Source of the DNA: Bradyrhizobium quebecense
Lineage (GTDB): Bacteria; Pseudomonadota; Alphaproteobacteria; Rhizobiales; Xanthobacteraceae
DNA: 64,000 bases
Reading direction: 5' to 3'
Assembly: GCF_013373795.3 (NCBI RefSeq)
Contig: NZ_CP088022.1
Coordinates: 2,232,001 to 2,296,000, forward strand
The first letter of the stretch is position 1. Each line of letters opens with the position of its first letter. Below the pieces are notes generated by a model, which was not told where the DNA came from, did no database searches, and saw nothing but the letters and a program-made list of their open reading frames with translations. Made by a program: the position numbers and the translations under genes. Positions 26,876 to 34,145 of the stretch are shown here, in pieces.

Positions 26876-27023
26876 CGAGAACGGTATGCAGACTCGCCAG
26901 CGATTGTCACGACGTCCATGACGTCATCCGTACCATTACCTCGGAGGTCATTGCCCGGCCCGATGAGGCAATCCATCATGCCGACACCAATCTCGAAGAG
27001 GCCCGCACAAGCAGGGAGTGCCC

Positions 27024-27422
27024 ATGACGCCGCTCGAAAAGATCCAGTCGATGAAGATGCCGTTTGCGGAACTGAAGGGCGTCACCTTCACCGAGGCCGG
27101 CCAGGATCGCGTGGTCGCGAAAATGCTGGTGCGGCCGGACCTCTGCACGCTCCGCAACACCATCCACGGCGGCGCGGTGATGGCCTTCGCGGACTCGGTC
27201 GGTGCTGCCGCCACCGTGATCAACCTGCCTGAGGACGCCAAGGGCACCACGACGCTGGAGAGCAAAACCAACTTCATCGGCGGGGCCAAGGAGGGGACCA
27301 CCGTGATCGCAACGGCGACCCCGGTCCATCGGGGCCGGCGGACCCAGGTCTGGCAGACCAGGCTGGAAACCGAGGACGGCAAGCTGGTCGCCGTCGTCAC
27401 GCAAACGCAGCTGGTATTATAA
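27024..27422 (+). CDS. PaaI-type hot-dog fold thioesterase
   Basis: 132 residues from ATG 27024, chosen over GTG 27018 because AGGGAG sits six bases before it. The hot-dog core is clear: TLRNTIHGGAVMAFADSVGAAA with the HGG motif, LESKTNFIGGAKEGTTV, and RGRRTQVWQTRLETEDGKLVA. Such enzymes hydrolyse acyl-CoA thioesters, often phenylacetyl-CoA derivatives. No paa genes are near, so the substrate is open. Confidence 0.9.
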   Translation: MTPLEKIQSMKMPFAELKGVTFTEAGQDRVVAKMLVRPDLCTLRNTIHGGAVMAFADSVGAAATVINLPEDAKGTTTLESKTNFIGGAKEGTTVIATATPVHRGRRTQVWQTRLETEDGKLVAVVTQTQLVL

Positions 27423-27433
27423 TGAGGCGATGA

Positions 27434-27451
27434 TGTGATTTTCAAATCACA
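27434..27451. promoter_or_regulatory. Perfect 18-bp dyad upstream of the GNAT gene
   Basis: TGTGATTT-TC-AAATCACA, in an AT-rich gap, 12 bp after the thioesterase stop. It is close to a CRP/FNR-like half-site pair but with eight rather than six bases between TGTGA and TCACA. It could be an operator or a weak terminator stem followed by T-rich sequence. Confidence 0.35.
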
Positions 27452-27480
27452 ACATTGTTTATTCAAATGAATCTATGTAC

Positions 27481-27509
27481 TTGAATTATATGCTGCGACG
27501 CACAATATA
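27481..27509 (+). promoter_or_regulatory. Candidate sigma-70 type promoter for the GNAT gene
   Basis: TTGAAT at 27481-27486 and CAATAT/AATATA at 27503-27509 with a 16-17 bp spacer, about 55 bp before the ATG at 27563, in a locally AT-rich stretch unlike the rest of the window. Confidence 0.3.
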
Positions 27510-27562
27510 GGGAGCGCTAGGGACTCGACGCCTCCTCGAGGGCTACCAAGAGGAGTTATGAA

Positions 27563-28186
27563 ATGAACTATGATTCCATACGTCCGACGTCCGCCAGGGG
27601 CACCGTGCGGACGTTGAGCCAGCAGGAGGAGCTTCCTCTGCTGCGCGATCACCTGCTGCGACTGGATCGTACCAGCCGCCATGATCGTTTTCATGGCTTC
27701 ATCGACGACAGTTTCATCCGCCGCTATGCCGAGCGTTGCGCCAACGACGGCACGGTCATCATCGCCTATTTCGAGGATGGCGTGGTCCGCGGCGCAGCCG
27801 AGCTGCATCCGTCGGAGCAGTCACCGGATGCGCAGCCGGAAATCGCCTTCAGCGTGGAGCGGGCGGTGCGGCGCAAGGGCGTCGGCAGCACCCTGTTCCG
27901 CAAGCTGATCGCCGAGGCGCATGCCAAGGGCTACAGCAGCCTGCGCATCACCACCGGCGCGCAGAACGACGCGATGCGTGCGCTCGCCACCAAGTTCGGT
28001 GCGCAGCTGAGCTTCCGTCATGGTGAGTCCACCGGCAGCATCGACCTGACCGAGCAGAATCAGCCCGAACCGGCGCCGGCCGCTGCACCGGTTACGCCGG
28101 TCGAGGCCGCGCGCGTGATCGTCGACATGAACCGCGCCTACTGGCGAATGGTGATGCAGATGTCCGGCTGGGGCCGTGCCGCCTGA
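27563..28186 (+). CDS. GNAT family N-acetyltransferase
   Basis: 207 residues. The acetyl-CoA binding pattern is VERAVRRKGVGSTLFRKLI (motif A, Arg/Gly loop) preceded by the strand AAELHPSEQSPDAQPEIAFS, followed by SLRITTGAQNDAMRALATKFG. An extra C-terminal tail of about 45 residues, Pro/Ala-rich then helical (VIVDMNRAYWRMVMQM), goes beyond the usual domain. Start ATG 27563 with AGAGGAG seven bases upstream. Substrate unknown. A strong two-way terminator follows. Confidence 0.85.
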   Translation: MNYDSIRPTSARGTVRTLSQQEELPLLRDHLLRLDRTSRHDRFHGFIDDSFIRRYAERCANDGTVIIAYFEDGVVRGAAELHPSEQSPDAQPEIAFSVERAVRRKGVGSTLFRKLIAEAHAKGYSSLRITTGAQNDAMRALATKFGAQLSFRHGESTGSIDLTEQNQPEPAPAAAPVTPVEAARVIVDMNRAYWRMVMQMSGWGRAA

Positions 28187-28193
28187 GCCGATA

Positions 28194-28237
28194 GCGTTTC
28201 CAAGCGAACGGGACACCAGTTCGCGGGAAGGAAACGC
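28194..28237. repeat. Palindromic repeat, family C, copy 1
   Basis: Nested dyads GCGTTTCC/GGAAACGC and GCGAAC/GTTCGC, with GGGACACC between. A related element at 32050-32116 has GCGTTTTC/GAAAACGC arms and GCGAACCGGTGTCC inside. Confidence 0.6.
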
Positions 28238-28265
28238 GTCCAATAAGAATCTCAGATCAAACGTA

Positions 28266-28303
28266 AAAAAGGCAATCCGTTCAGCGGATTGCCCTTTTTC
28301 TTT
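28266..28303. terminator. Bidirectional intrinsic terminator
   Basis: AAAAAA-GGCAATCCG-TTCAG-CGGATTGCC-CTTTTTCTTT: a perfect 9-bp stem with a 5-nt loop and a T-run on each strand, between the convergent GNAT gene and the small gene at 28324. Confidence 0.9.
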
Positions 28304-28323
28304 GAGTAACCGGATGTTGTATT

Positions 28324-28632
28324 TCAGGTGCCGGTGCGCTTGGCGGGCACGAGACGGCGGACCACGCGGCGCTCGACCACGACCGAGCGCTGCGCGCCCT
28401 GTTCGCCGGCGATCACGCGGGTTGCCGTGCCGGTGCGGGCGCTGACGCGCGCGGTCTTCTTCACCTCGGCCAGCACCTCTTCATAGGGCAGCCCCATCAG
28501 CGACGACGCGATTTCGGCCTGGGCCTCCACGTCATCGGTGATGCCGATGGCGGCGAAGATTGCCTCCTCCAGCGTCGGCGGATCATGCCGCACGCGCCGG
28601 GTGCCATACTTGGTGTTCCAGTCTCCGCTCAT
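28324..28632 (-). CDS. Conserved hypothetical protein, 102 aa
   Basis: Start ATG 28632 (GAGG site), giving MSGDWNTKYGTRRVRHDPPT followed by a helical segment with EEAIFAAIGITDDVEAQAEIAS and a basic Arg/Val-rich tail. No signal peptide or membrane segment. The basic C-terminus could bind nucleic acid, but that is a guess. The longer frame to 28689 is not needed. I do not recognise the family. Confidence 0.62.
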   Translation of the reverse strand: MSGDWNTKYGTRRVRHDPPTLEEAIFAAIGITDDVEAQAEIASSLMGLPYEEVLAEVKKTARVSARTGTATRVIAGEQGAQRSVVVERRVVRRLVPAKRTGT

Positions 28633-28721
28633 CGCCGCCTCATCTTTGAATCGCGGGAGATACGTAAGGTCCCCAATGTTGCATTGCAATATGAATATGA
28701 GATGGCAATCCAGCCATGCAG

Positions 28722-29021
28722 CTAGAGTCTCTCAATCTTGTGAGCGTCATAAAGTTCGATGGTGGTCGCTGCGGCCGCAAGAGATTGCAGGGAGCGGACG
28801 AAATCGCGCGAGGCGGGGACCGCGAAATGCGCCGCCAGCGCGGCGCGGTCGGCCCATTGCTCGAAAAACACCAGCCTGAGCGGATTCTCGCAGTCGACCT
28901 GGACCGCGTGGGAGATGCAGCCGGGCTCTGTGCGCGAGCGATGGACATGTTCGAGGCTCAGCCGACGCACCTCGTCGAACGAGTCGGGGCGGGCGGTGAC
29001 GCTGCCGGTGACGACAATCAT
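28722..29021 (-). CDS. Antibiotic biosynthesis monooxygenase (ABM) domain protein
   Basis: 99 residues from ATG 29021, preceded by GGGGGAAATC. The dimeric ferredoxin-like ABM pattern is visible: MIVVTGSVTARPDSFDEV, SRTEPGCISHAVQVD, LVFFEQWADRAALAAHF. These are small cofactor-free oxygenases or quinol-type detoxifying proteins despite the name. The gene lies 16 bp after the DUF2161 gene on the same strand, so cotranscription is likely. Confidence 0.82.
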   Translation of the reverse strand: MIVVTGSVTARPDSFDEVRRLSLEHVHRSRTEPGCISHAVQVDCENPLRLVFFEQWADRAALAAHFAVPASRDFVRSLQSLAAAATTIELYDAHKIERL

Positions 29022-29037
29022 GATTTCCCCCAATCCG

Positions 29038-29721
29038 TTACGGGGCGGCTTCCGCCCCTGACGCATTGATCGGTTGCTGCGGCCAGCGCTTCAGCGCGGC
29101 ACGGCCGGCATCGGTCAGGACATAGATGCCGCGCTCCGCGCGATCGAACCAGCCGTAGACATTATGCTGCAGGATCTTGCCGGCGTCGGGAATCTCGGCG
29201 CGGAGGTCGCGCACTCGCCGGGGCCCATCCGACAGCGCACAGGCGCAGGCCAGCGCCTGCTGCCGGTAGGCGGTCATGATCGGCGCGCGCGTCGATCCGC
29301 CCATGGCTGGATCGCCCTTGCGCTTCCGGTGCTCGGTGATCAGGCGCGAGCGCTTCTTCGGATTGCGGCGCGGTGCCGCAGTCGGCGGCGGCACCAGCAC
29401 CTCGACGTCGCCGCGGTCGGTGACGCCGAGCATGCCGAAACCGAGCCGCCGGCACAGATTGCGATAGCGCGCGTCGCTCTCGCGGCCCTTGCCGCGCGCC
29501 GAAACCTTGGCCGCGATCCACACCTCGTCGGCGGCGGCGGCGCGATCGACCGCCTGCAGGATCAGTTCGAGATTGAAGGCGAGCTTCAGTTCGCCGATCA
29601 CGACGACAGGCGGGCCGCCGCCGCTCAATGCCACGAGATCGCAGCCGCCGATCTCGCCCTTCACCGTGAAGCCGAGCTTTTCGAGGAAGCGTTTGACGGG
29701 CAGATAAAGCGCGGTTTCCAA
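29038..29721 (-). CDS. DUF2161 family PD-(D/E)XK phosphodiesterase-like protein
   Basis: 227 residues from TTG 29721 (CAGGAG about 8 nt upstream); no in-frame ATG has a similar site, and the frame to 30303 overlaps other genes. The N-terminal half has a PD-(D/E)XK nuclease pattern: ETALYLPVKRFLEKLGF, GCDLVAL with the Asp, and GELKLAF with the E-x-K. The C-terminal half has a winged-helix-like end (ILQHNVYGWFDRAERGIYVL). The fold suggests nucleic-acid cleavage or binding; the biological role is unknown. Confidence 0.78.
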   Translation of the reverse strand: METALYLPVKRFLEKLGFTVKGEIGGCDLVALSGGGPPVVVIGELKLAFNLELILQAVDRAAAADEVWIAAKVSARGKGRESDARYRNLCRRLGFGMLGVTDRGDVEVLVPPPTAAPRRNPKKRSRLITEHRKRKGDPAMGGSTRAPIMTAYRQQALACACALSDGPRRVRDLRAEIPDAGKILQHNVYGWFDRAERGIYVLTDAGRAALKRWPQQPINASGAEAAP

Positions 29722-29859
29722 CAGGCAGGCTCCTGCGGCATCCAGCCGCGACTCAGGTTGCCAGCATAGCGCGGAATTGCGCCTACTGAGGCCGATGGAA
29801 TTTGCCCAAAGCGCGGCCAGGCGGCTATTATTGGGCCGGGACAGGGCGCGACCATTTTC

Positions 29860-30204
29860 ATGATCCGGAACGGCCTCTATCACATCACCGTCGAATTTCT
29901 CGATGGCGTCTCTGGCGGCAACCAGGGCGTCATGGTGCTGCGCGACGGCCAGATGCGCGGCGGTGACTCGTTCTTCTTCGCCCATGGCAGCTACACCGCG
30001 GCCGACGGCAAGTGGAAGGGCGAGGTCACCAACGAGGAGCATTCGCCGACCTATGGCGAGCGCCCGGTGTGGGAACGCAAGGTGGTCACCATCGGTTTTA
30101 CCGGCACCTACACCGACGAGACCGCCGAGGGCGACGGCATGGCGCTGGCCGGCAAGCAGAGCATCCGCTTCAGGTCGAAGCTGCGGCTGCTGGTTGCCGA
30201 CTAA
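29860..30204 (+). CDS. GrlR-domain protein, single domain
   Basis: 114 residues forming one beta-rich GrlR-like domain: NGLYHITVEFLDGV, GVMVLRDGQMRGGDSFFFAHGSY, GKWKGEVTNEEHSP, VTIGFTGTY, ALAGKQSIRFR. The same landmarks recur in the second half of the protein at 35405-36109, so these are paralogues. GrlR was described as a repressor partner of a type III secretion regulator in enteric pathogens; no such system is near here, so only the fold carries over. Its stop overlaps that of the SDR gene by four bases. Confidence 0.72.
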   Translation: MIRNGLYHITVEFLDGVSGGNQGVMVLRDGQMRGGDSFFFAHGSYTAADGKWKGEVTNEEHSPTYGERPVWERKVVTIGFTGTYTDETAEGDGMALAGKQSIRFRSKLRLLVAD

Positions 30205-30881
30205 ACCCGTCCGTTGACCGGCAGCAACGCGCCGGTGACGGCGCCTGCGGCGTCGCTGGCGAGGAACAGGATCACGTCGGCGAGTTCCTTCGGCGTCACC
30301 CATTTCGAAATGTCGGCCTTCGGCATCGCGGCGCGATTGGCGGCGGTGTCGATGATCGAGGGCAGCACCGCGTTGACCGTGACCTTGCCCTTGAGCTCCG
30401 CGGCGAGCGACTCGGTGAGGCGGTGCACGCCGGCCTTTGATGCCGCGTACGGACCCATCCCGGACGCCGCCTGCAGCGCGCCGAGCGCGCCGATATTGAT
30501 GATGCGTCCGGCGCCGGATTTGGTGAGATACGGGATCGCGGCGTGCGACGTGTTGAAGGCTGTCATCACGTTCATCGCGAACATGCGCTGCCAGGTCGCG
30601 GGATCGCCGTCGCTCACCGCCTCGAAGGTAAAGCCGCCTGCGATATTGATCAGCCCGTCGAGCCGGCCGAAATGCGCAGCCGCCCTGTCAATCGCGGCCG
30701 TCGCCTGTGCGGTGTCGGTGAGGTCGACATTGCCGAGCTCGATACGATCGGCCGTCGCGGCAAGCTGCGAGGCCGCATGATCGATGCCGGCAACGCGCGC
30801 GCCGCGCGCCAGGGCTTCTTCGGCGACCACCTTGCCAAGCGCGCCGAGCGCGCCGGTGATGACGATGGCTTTTCCGTTCAT
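30201..30881 (-). CDS. Short-chain dehydrogenase/reductase, catalytic Ser absent
   Basis: 226 residues with a Rossmann start (KAIVITGALGALGKVVAEEAL), NIAGG, and active-site YAASKAG. The Ser normally 13 residues before the Tyr is replaced in IINIGALGALQAASG by small residues, so classical catalysis may be changed. The C-terminus PVNGRV closes a normal-length domain. Substrate unknown. Convergent with the GrlR-domain gene, with overlapping stops. Confidence 0.85.
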   Translation of the reverse strand: MNGKAIVITGALGALGKVVAEEALARGARVAGIDHAASQLAATADRIELGNVDLTDTAQATAAIDRAAAHFGRLDGLINIAGGFTFEAVSDGDPATWQRMFAMNVMTAFNTSHAAIPYLTKSGAGRIINIGALGALQAASGMGPYAASKAGVHRLTESLAAELKGKVTVNAVLPSIIDTAANRAAMPKADISKWVTPKELADVILFLASDAAGAVTGALLPVNGRV

Positions 30882-31005
30882 GGCGCTCTCCGTATCAGCA
30901 ACAGGTTGCTGCCCACTATGATCAGGCGGATTTCATTTGCAATGCTGCCAATTTCGTCTCCTACTGCGCGCATTCATCAATTCATTCGCCTCAAGGATGT
31001 TTGCG

Positions 31006-31713
31006 ATGCCGACACCAAGGCCGTGCGAAACCCATCTCGAACTCGTCAAGTTCAGCTACGGATTGCCGCATCTTGCGCAGGCGCTCAAGCGCGACCGGAA
31101 GGTCAAGATCGTTGCCCTCGGATCATCGTCGACCGCGGGAGCCGACAAAATTCTCCCGTTTCCACCGCGGCTGGAGATCTTATGGCGAAGCCAGAAGCAG
31201 TCCTTCGGCAGGATGATCGACATCGTCAACCGAGGGATCGGCGGGCAAGAGGCGCCGGAAGAGTTCTCGCGCATCGAGTCCGATGTCATCGCTGAAGCAC
31301 CGGTGATGGTGATTTGGCAGGTCGGCACCAACGCCGTGTACAGGAACTACAACTTCGATCAGGTGCAAGCGACATTCGAGGCAGGACTCGATGTGCTCGC
31401 CGGCCTGCCGCTGGACGTCGTGGTGATGGATTCGCAATACACCCAGGCAATCATCGGCGCGCCAGACGTGCTCAAGCTCGCCAACCAGTTCATGCCAATG
31501 ATCGCCGACGTCGCTGCAAGCAGGAAAGTCAACCTGTTCCGCCGCTTTGCGCTGATGAAGCAATGGGTCGCTGCCGGAATTCCGCTCTCCGAACTCGACG
31601 ATGGTGCACAGGAGCATCTCCATACGAGCGAGTGGGCGACCGATTGTGTCACGCAAGCGTTGCTCGGTGCGATCAACGATGCAGTGGCACGCAGCGCGAG
31701 CACGTCGTCTTGA
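31006..31713 (+). CDS. SGNH/GDSL-type hydrolase
   Basis: 235 residues from ATG 31006 (AAGG site about nine bases upstream). The SGNH blocks are KIVALGSSSTAGA (nucleophile Ser), DIVNRGIGGQEAPE (block II Gly), WQVGTNAVYRN (block III Asn) and a late DDGAQEHLHTSE supplying Asp and His. These esterases act on acyl or acetyl esters, often of glycans. No signal peptide if this start is right, though an upstream in-frame stretch is hydrophobic (LLRAFINSFASRM). Confidence 0.8.
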   Translation: MPTPRPCETHLELVKFSYGLPHLAQALKRDRKVKIVALGSSSTAGADKILPFPPRLEILWRSQKQSFGRMIDIVNRGIGGQEAPEEFSRIESDVIAEAPVMVIWQVGTNAVYRNYNFDQVQATFEAGLDVLAGLPLDVVVMDSQYTQAIIGAPDVLKLANQFMPMIADVAASRKVNLFRRFALMKQWVAAGIPLSELDDGAQEHLHTSEWATDCVTQALLGAINDAVARSASTSS

Positions 31714-31821
31714 CTACGTAAGACTACGGAGGTGGGCCGGTTGGATAAAATTTGCGGCAGTTCCGTAAGTCGTTTTCAGAACCCTTTGCTTAGAAGCGGA
31801 ACTCTAGCCAAGGTAGGGGTT

Positions 31822-32031
31822 ATGCGAATGGGAAATCTTCCGGATCACGGTTTACCGCTCGTTCAGCTTAAGGAGCAGCGGCGCGATCTCGTGGTGGCGC
31901 TGCAAAACCGCAACGGACCAGTGGGCAGCTGGGAGCTGATGCAGATCGCAGCGATTCAGCAGGCGATCTCGGCGTTCGAGGATGTGATTGCCGACCTCGA
32001 TGCGGAGCTCGAGCTCGAGGCCGCGGCCTGA
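31822..32031 (+). CDS. Small hypothetical protein, 69 aa
   Basis: Starts MRMGNLPDHGLPLVQLKEQR; the rest is one or two helices rich in Leu, Gln and acidic residues, ending ELELEAAA, a likely coiled coil. A TAGGGG site precedes the ATG. No family recognised. A family C palindrome follows. Confidence 0.55.
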   Translation: MRMGNLPDHGLPLVQLKEQRRDLVVALQNRNGPVGSWELMQIAAIQQAISAFEDVIADLDAELELEAAA

Positions 32032-32049
32032 GCTTTTTTCAGTTTGGCC

Positions 32050-32116
32050 GCGTTTTCATCACGCGAACCGGTGTCCATCCTGCATCACGTGCGGGACAGG
32101 CTTCACACGAAAACGC
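32050..32116. repeat. Palindromic repeat, family C, copy 2
   Basis: GCGTTTTC and GAAAACGC arms 50 bp apart, with GCGAACCGGTGTCC inside, matching 28194-28237. Lies between convergent genes, so a termination role is plausible. Confidence 0.6.
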
Positions 32117-32131
32117 TCTCGCGTAAATTGA

Positions 32132-32875
32132 TCAGGCCTGCAGATAGCGGCCTTCAAGCGCCTTGCGCTCGGCCTGGCCGAGCCCGAGGCCTTCGCGGAA
32201 ATAGCCGTCGAGGCCGCCATAGTCGGCATCGATCGCCTCGAACGCCGCCTCGAGAAACGCCGCGCGTACGGTGCCGAGCACCTGATTGACGTCATCGGGC
32301 AGCTCGGTGCTGTGGGCCGGGTCGCGCTTGTAGAACTGGTTGGTCAGGAGATAGTCGTCCGCGATCACCTGATCGGACACGCCGAGCGCGTGCAGGATCA
32401 GCGCGCAGGCAAAGCCGGTGCGATCCTTGCCGGCGGTGCAGTGGATCACCAGCGGGGCACGGTCCTCGAGCAGATGGGCAAACAGCGTGCGATAGCGCGG
32501 CGTGTTGTCCTGCACATAGCCGCGGTAGGAATCCCGCATCACATCGATCGCATCGGCTTCCGATAGCTGACGGGTGCTGGCGATCGCTCGCAGCGAGGCA
32601 ACCACCGTCGGCTCGACCGGAAGCGAATGCACGGTCACGTCGCTCATGCCGCACAGCGCCTCGGCGCGCTCGGCGACGCCGCGGAAATCGAATGCGCTCT
32701 TGACCCCGAGCGAGCGCACCACCGCGACGTCCTGTTCGGTGAGATGCGCAAGATGGTTGGAGCGGAAGATCTGCCGCCAGCGCACCGTCCGGCCATCACG
32801 CGTCTGGTAGCCGCCCAGGTCGCGAAAATTGCTGGCGCCGGCGAGGTTGAGGTGACGGGCAGGGGCTTCTGACAT
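32132..32875 (-). CDS. Tyrosine-protein phosphatase (PTP family)
   Basis: 247 residues. The P-loop signature HCTAGKDRTGFA has the catalytic Cys146 and Arg152, and the N-terminal NFRDLGGYQTRDGRTVRW is the usual start of bacterial Tyr_phosphatase3 proteins such as LipA/PtpB-like enzymes. The general acid is likely in the MRDSYRGYV region. Substrate may be phosphotyrosine or phosphoinositide. A 14-bp tandem repeat array sits in its promoter side. Confidence 0.9.
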   Translation of the reverse strand: MSEAPARHLNLAGASNFRDLGGYQTRDGRTVRWRQIFRSNHLAHLTEQDVAVVRSLGVKSAFDFRGVAERAEALCGMSDVTVHSLPVEPTVVASLRAIASTRQLSEADAIDVMRDSYRGYVQDNTPRYRTLFAHLLEDRAPLVIHCTAGKDRTGFACALILHALGVSDQVIADDYLLTNQFYKRDPAHSTELPDDVNQVLGTVRAAFLEAAFEAIDADYGGLDGYFREGLGLGQAERKALEGRYLQA

Positions 32876-32902
32876 CGGGCGGACCTGTTGCAGCTGATGA
32901 GG

Positions 32903-32972
32903 TCTTGGCGCAGGAATCCTGGCGCAGGAATCCTGGCAGAGAAATCCTGGCGCAGGAGTATGGGCGCAGACA
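32903..32972. repeat. Five tandem 14-bp repeats between divergent genes
   Basis: Five contiguous 14-nt units, consensus TCCTGGCGCAGGAA; two are exact or one mismatch from it and the last is the most decayed. Each unit is itself nearly palindromic (TCCT...AGGA). It lies 27 bp upstream of the phosphatase start and 30 bp before the MliC-like start. Confidence 0.75.
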
Positions 32973-33002
32973 GGTCTATAACCGGCCTCTCGGGGGGAGA
33001 AT

Positions 33003-33314
33003 ATGACTTATCGCGGAGGCGCCATTCTTGTCGGCGCAATTCTTTTCGAGATTTTTGGTTCCTCGGCAGCGCCGGCGCAGTCCGCCTTCCGGAATTATCA
33101 CTGTGCCGACGGCACGCAGTTCATTGTCGCGTTCTTCAACGGGGACACCCGCGCGCATCTGCAACTCGACGGCAAGGCGGTGACACTGACGAAGCGTCTG
33201 TCGCTGACGGGCACGCGCTACAGAGGCAGCGGTGTCACGCTTGAGATCACCCGGGCCGGATTGACCAGGCTCCGGCATGCGAAGCGGCCGGTGACGGCCT
33301 GCGAGCTGGCATGA
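33003..33314 (+). CDS. MliC-like (C-type lysozyme inhibitor) secreted protein
   Basis: 103 residues with a signal peptide (1-26, ending APAQ). The mature domain matches the MliC/YbaY-type small beta-barrel pattern: FRNYHCADGTQFIVAFF, AHLQLDGKAVTLTKRLSLTG, TRYRGSGVTLEI, with two Cys at its ends. MliC inhibits host or competitor lysozyme from the periplasm; here the mature protein lacks a lipobox Cys after the signal. Start ATG 33003. Confidence 0.72.
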   Translation: MTYRGGAILVGAILFEIFGSSAAPAQSAFRNYHCADGTQFIVAFFNGDTRAHLQLDGKAVTLTKRLSLTGTRYRGSGVTLEITRAGLTRLRHAKRPVTACELA

Positions 33315-33343
33315 AAAAAGGGCCGAAACGCTTCGTTCCGACC
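33314..33343 (-). terminator. Intrinsic terminator, minus strand
   Basis: Read on the minus strand: GGGTCGGAACG-AAG-CGTTTCGGCCC-TTTTTT, an 11-bp stem with two G-U pairs and a six-T run. It would end the DUF2735 transcript and overlaps the 3' end of the MliC-like gene. Confidence 0.75.
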
Positions 33344-33404
33344 CTCTCTTACTGCTCTGTTGCTGTCTGACGTTTTTGCGCCACGCCTCTCTGCCTGATC
33401 GACA

Positions 33405-33605
33405 TCAGTGATCGCGGCTCGGTTTGGCATCGTCGATGGCCGCCTGATGGTACCAGCTCTCGCTGCAGGCCGAGGTCGCGACCTCAGCGGCAAGCTCGCG
33501 CGCCGTCCGCATCTCGCCGTAGCGGCGTCCGCCGAGAGCCGCGCGCCCCCCAGCCGGGAATTGATAGATCGTTGCCGATCCCTGATTTTGGCCCGTCGTA
33601 ATCAT
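33405..33605 (-). CDS. DUF2735 family small protein
   Basis: 66 residues with the DUF2735 hallmark SATIYQFPAGGRAAL at 10-24. The rest is polar. In rhizobia this small family is often found beside a glutamine synthetase gene, as here, where glnII starts 540 bp away in the other direction, so a role tied to nitrogen status is plausible. No signal peptide. Biochemical function unknown. Confidence 0.78.
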   Translation of the reverse strand: MITTGQNQGSATIYQFPAGGRAALGGRRYGEMRTARELAAEVATSACSESWYHQAAIDDAKPSRDH

Positions 33606-33758
33606 GTCAAAATCTCCTATGGCCGGAGCGAGCCTCCATGGTGCGCCCGACTCATTCGCGTGTCGTTACCGTCATTTTGATATCGGCCCGGGTCCGGCAG
33701 GGTGCAAGTTGACCAAGAAACAGTCATTATCTGTCTAATTCGTGTGCAAATCCCGGTT

Positions 33759-33781
33759 TGCATCCTGCGAGGCAGGATGCA
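33759..33781. promoter_or_regulatory. Perfect 23-bp dyad between DUF2735 gene and glnII
   Basis: TGCATCCTGC-GAG-GCAGGATGCA: 10-bp perfect arms around a 3-bp spacer, about 275 bp upstream of the sigma-54 promoter. Position suits an enhancer or operator; it is not a classic NtrC box, whose half-sites are closer. The rest of 33606-34036 shows no gene. Confidence 0.5.
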
Positions 33782-34036
33782 GCTGACCAACGCTTGGGCC
33801 GAGCCGAAGGTTGCTCGGCGCCCGATGGTTGGACACGAACTGTCACATGGCGCTGCCGCCGCATTAATCGGCGGCGGACGCGGTAGCTGAATTTGCTGCA
33901 GAAACGAGCGGCGGAGGGCGCTGAGAGAAGATTTTGGCTGACCATGACGCATGTCAGCTGCGCTGCTTTGTCGCAGCTAAAAATGCGATGTCCGCTGGGG
34001 ACATCCGCGGGCCCGGCGGGTGCCGCAGTGCAGCGA

Positions 34037-34055
34037 CTGGCATTTTAATTGCTTA
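34037..34055 (+). promoter_or_regulatory. Sigma-54 promoter of glnII
   Basis: CTGGCATTTTAATTGCTTA carries GG (34039-34040) and GC (34051-34052) with exactly ten bases between, and matches TGGC-N8-TTGC. The start codon of glnII is about 95 bp downstream. glnII of Bradyrhizobium is known to be sigma-54 and NtrC dependent. Confidence 0.85.
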
Positions 34056-34145
34056 GTAAGAGCCGGCCGATGGTGGCCGGGTACGCGTGCGGCGGCCGAC
34101 TGGCTTTCGGTCCTCACGGTTTTGCATCATCAACAGAGAGGTTCA

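Noticed and set aside
27434..27451. CRP binding site
   Set aside because: The half-sites are eight bases apart rather than six, so I list it only as a dyad.
29722..30303. N-terminal extension of the DUF2161 frame
   Set aside because: It would overlap the GrlR-domain gene fully; the TTG at 29721 has a good ribosome site and starts the domain properly.
32903..32972. Short array considered as CRISPR
   Set aside because: Units are 14 bp and contiguous, without spacers; no cas genes in the window.
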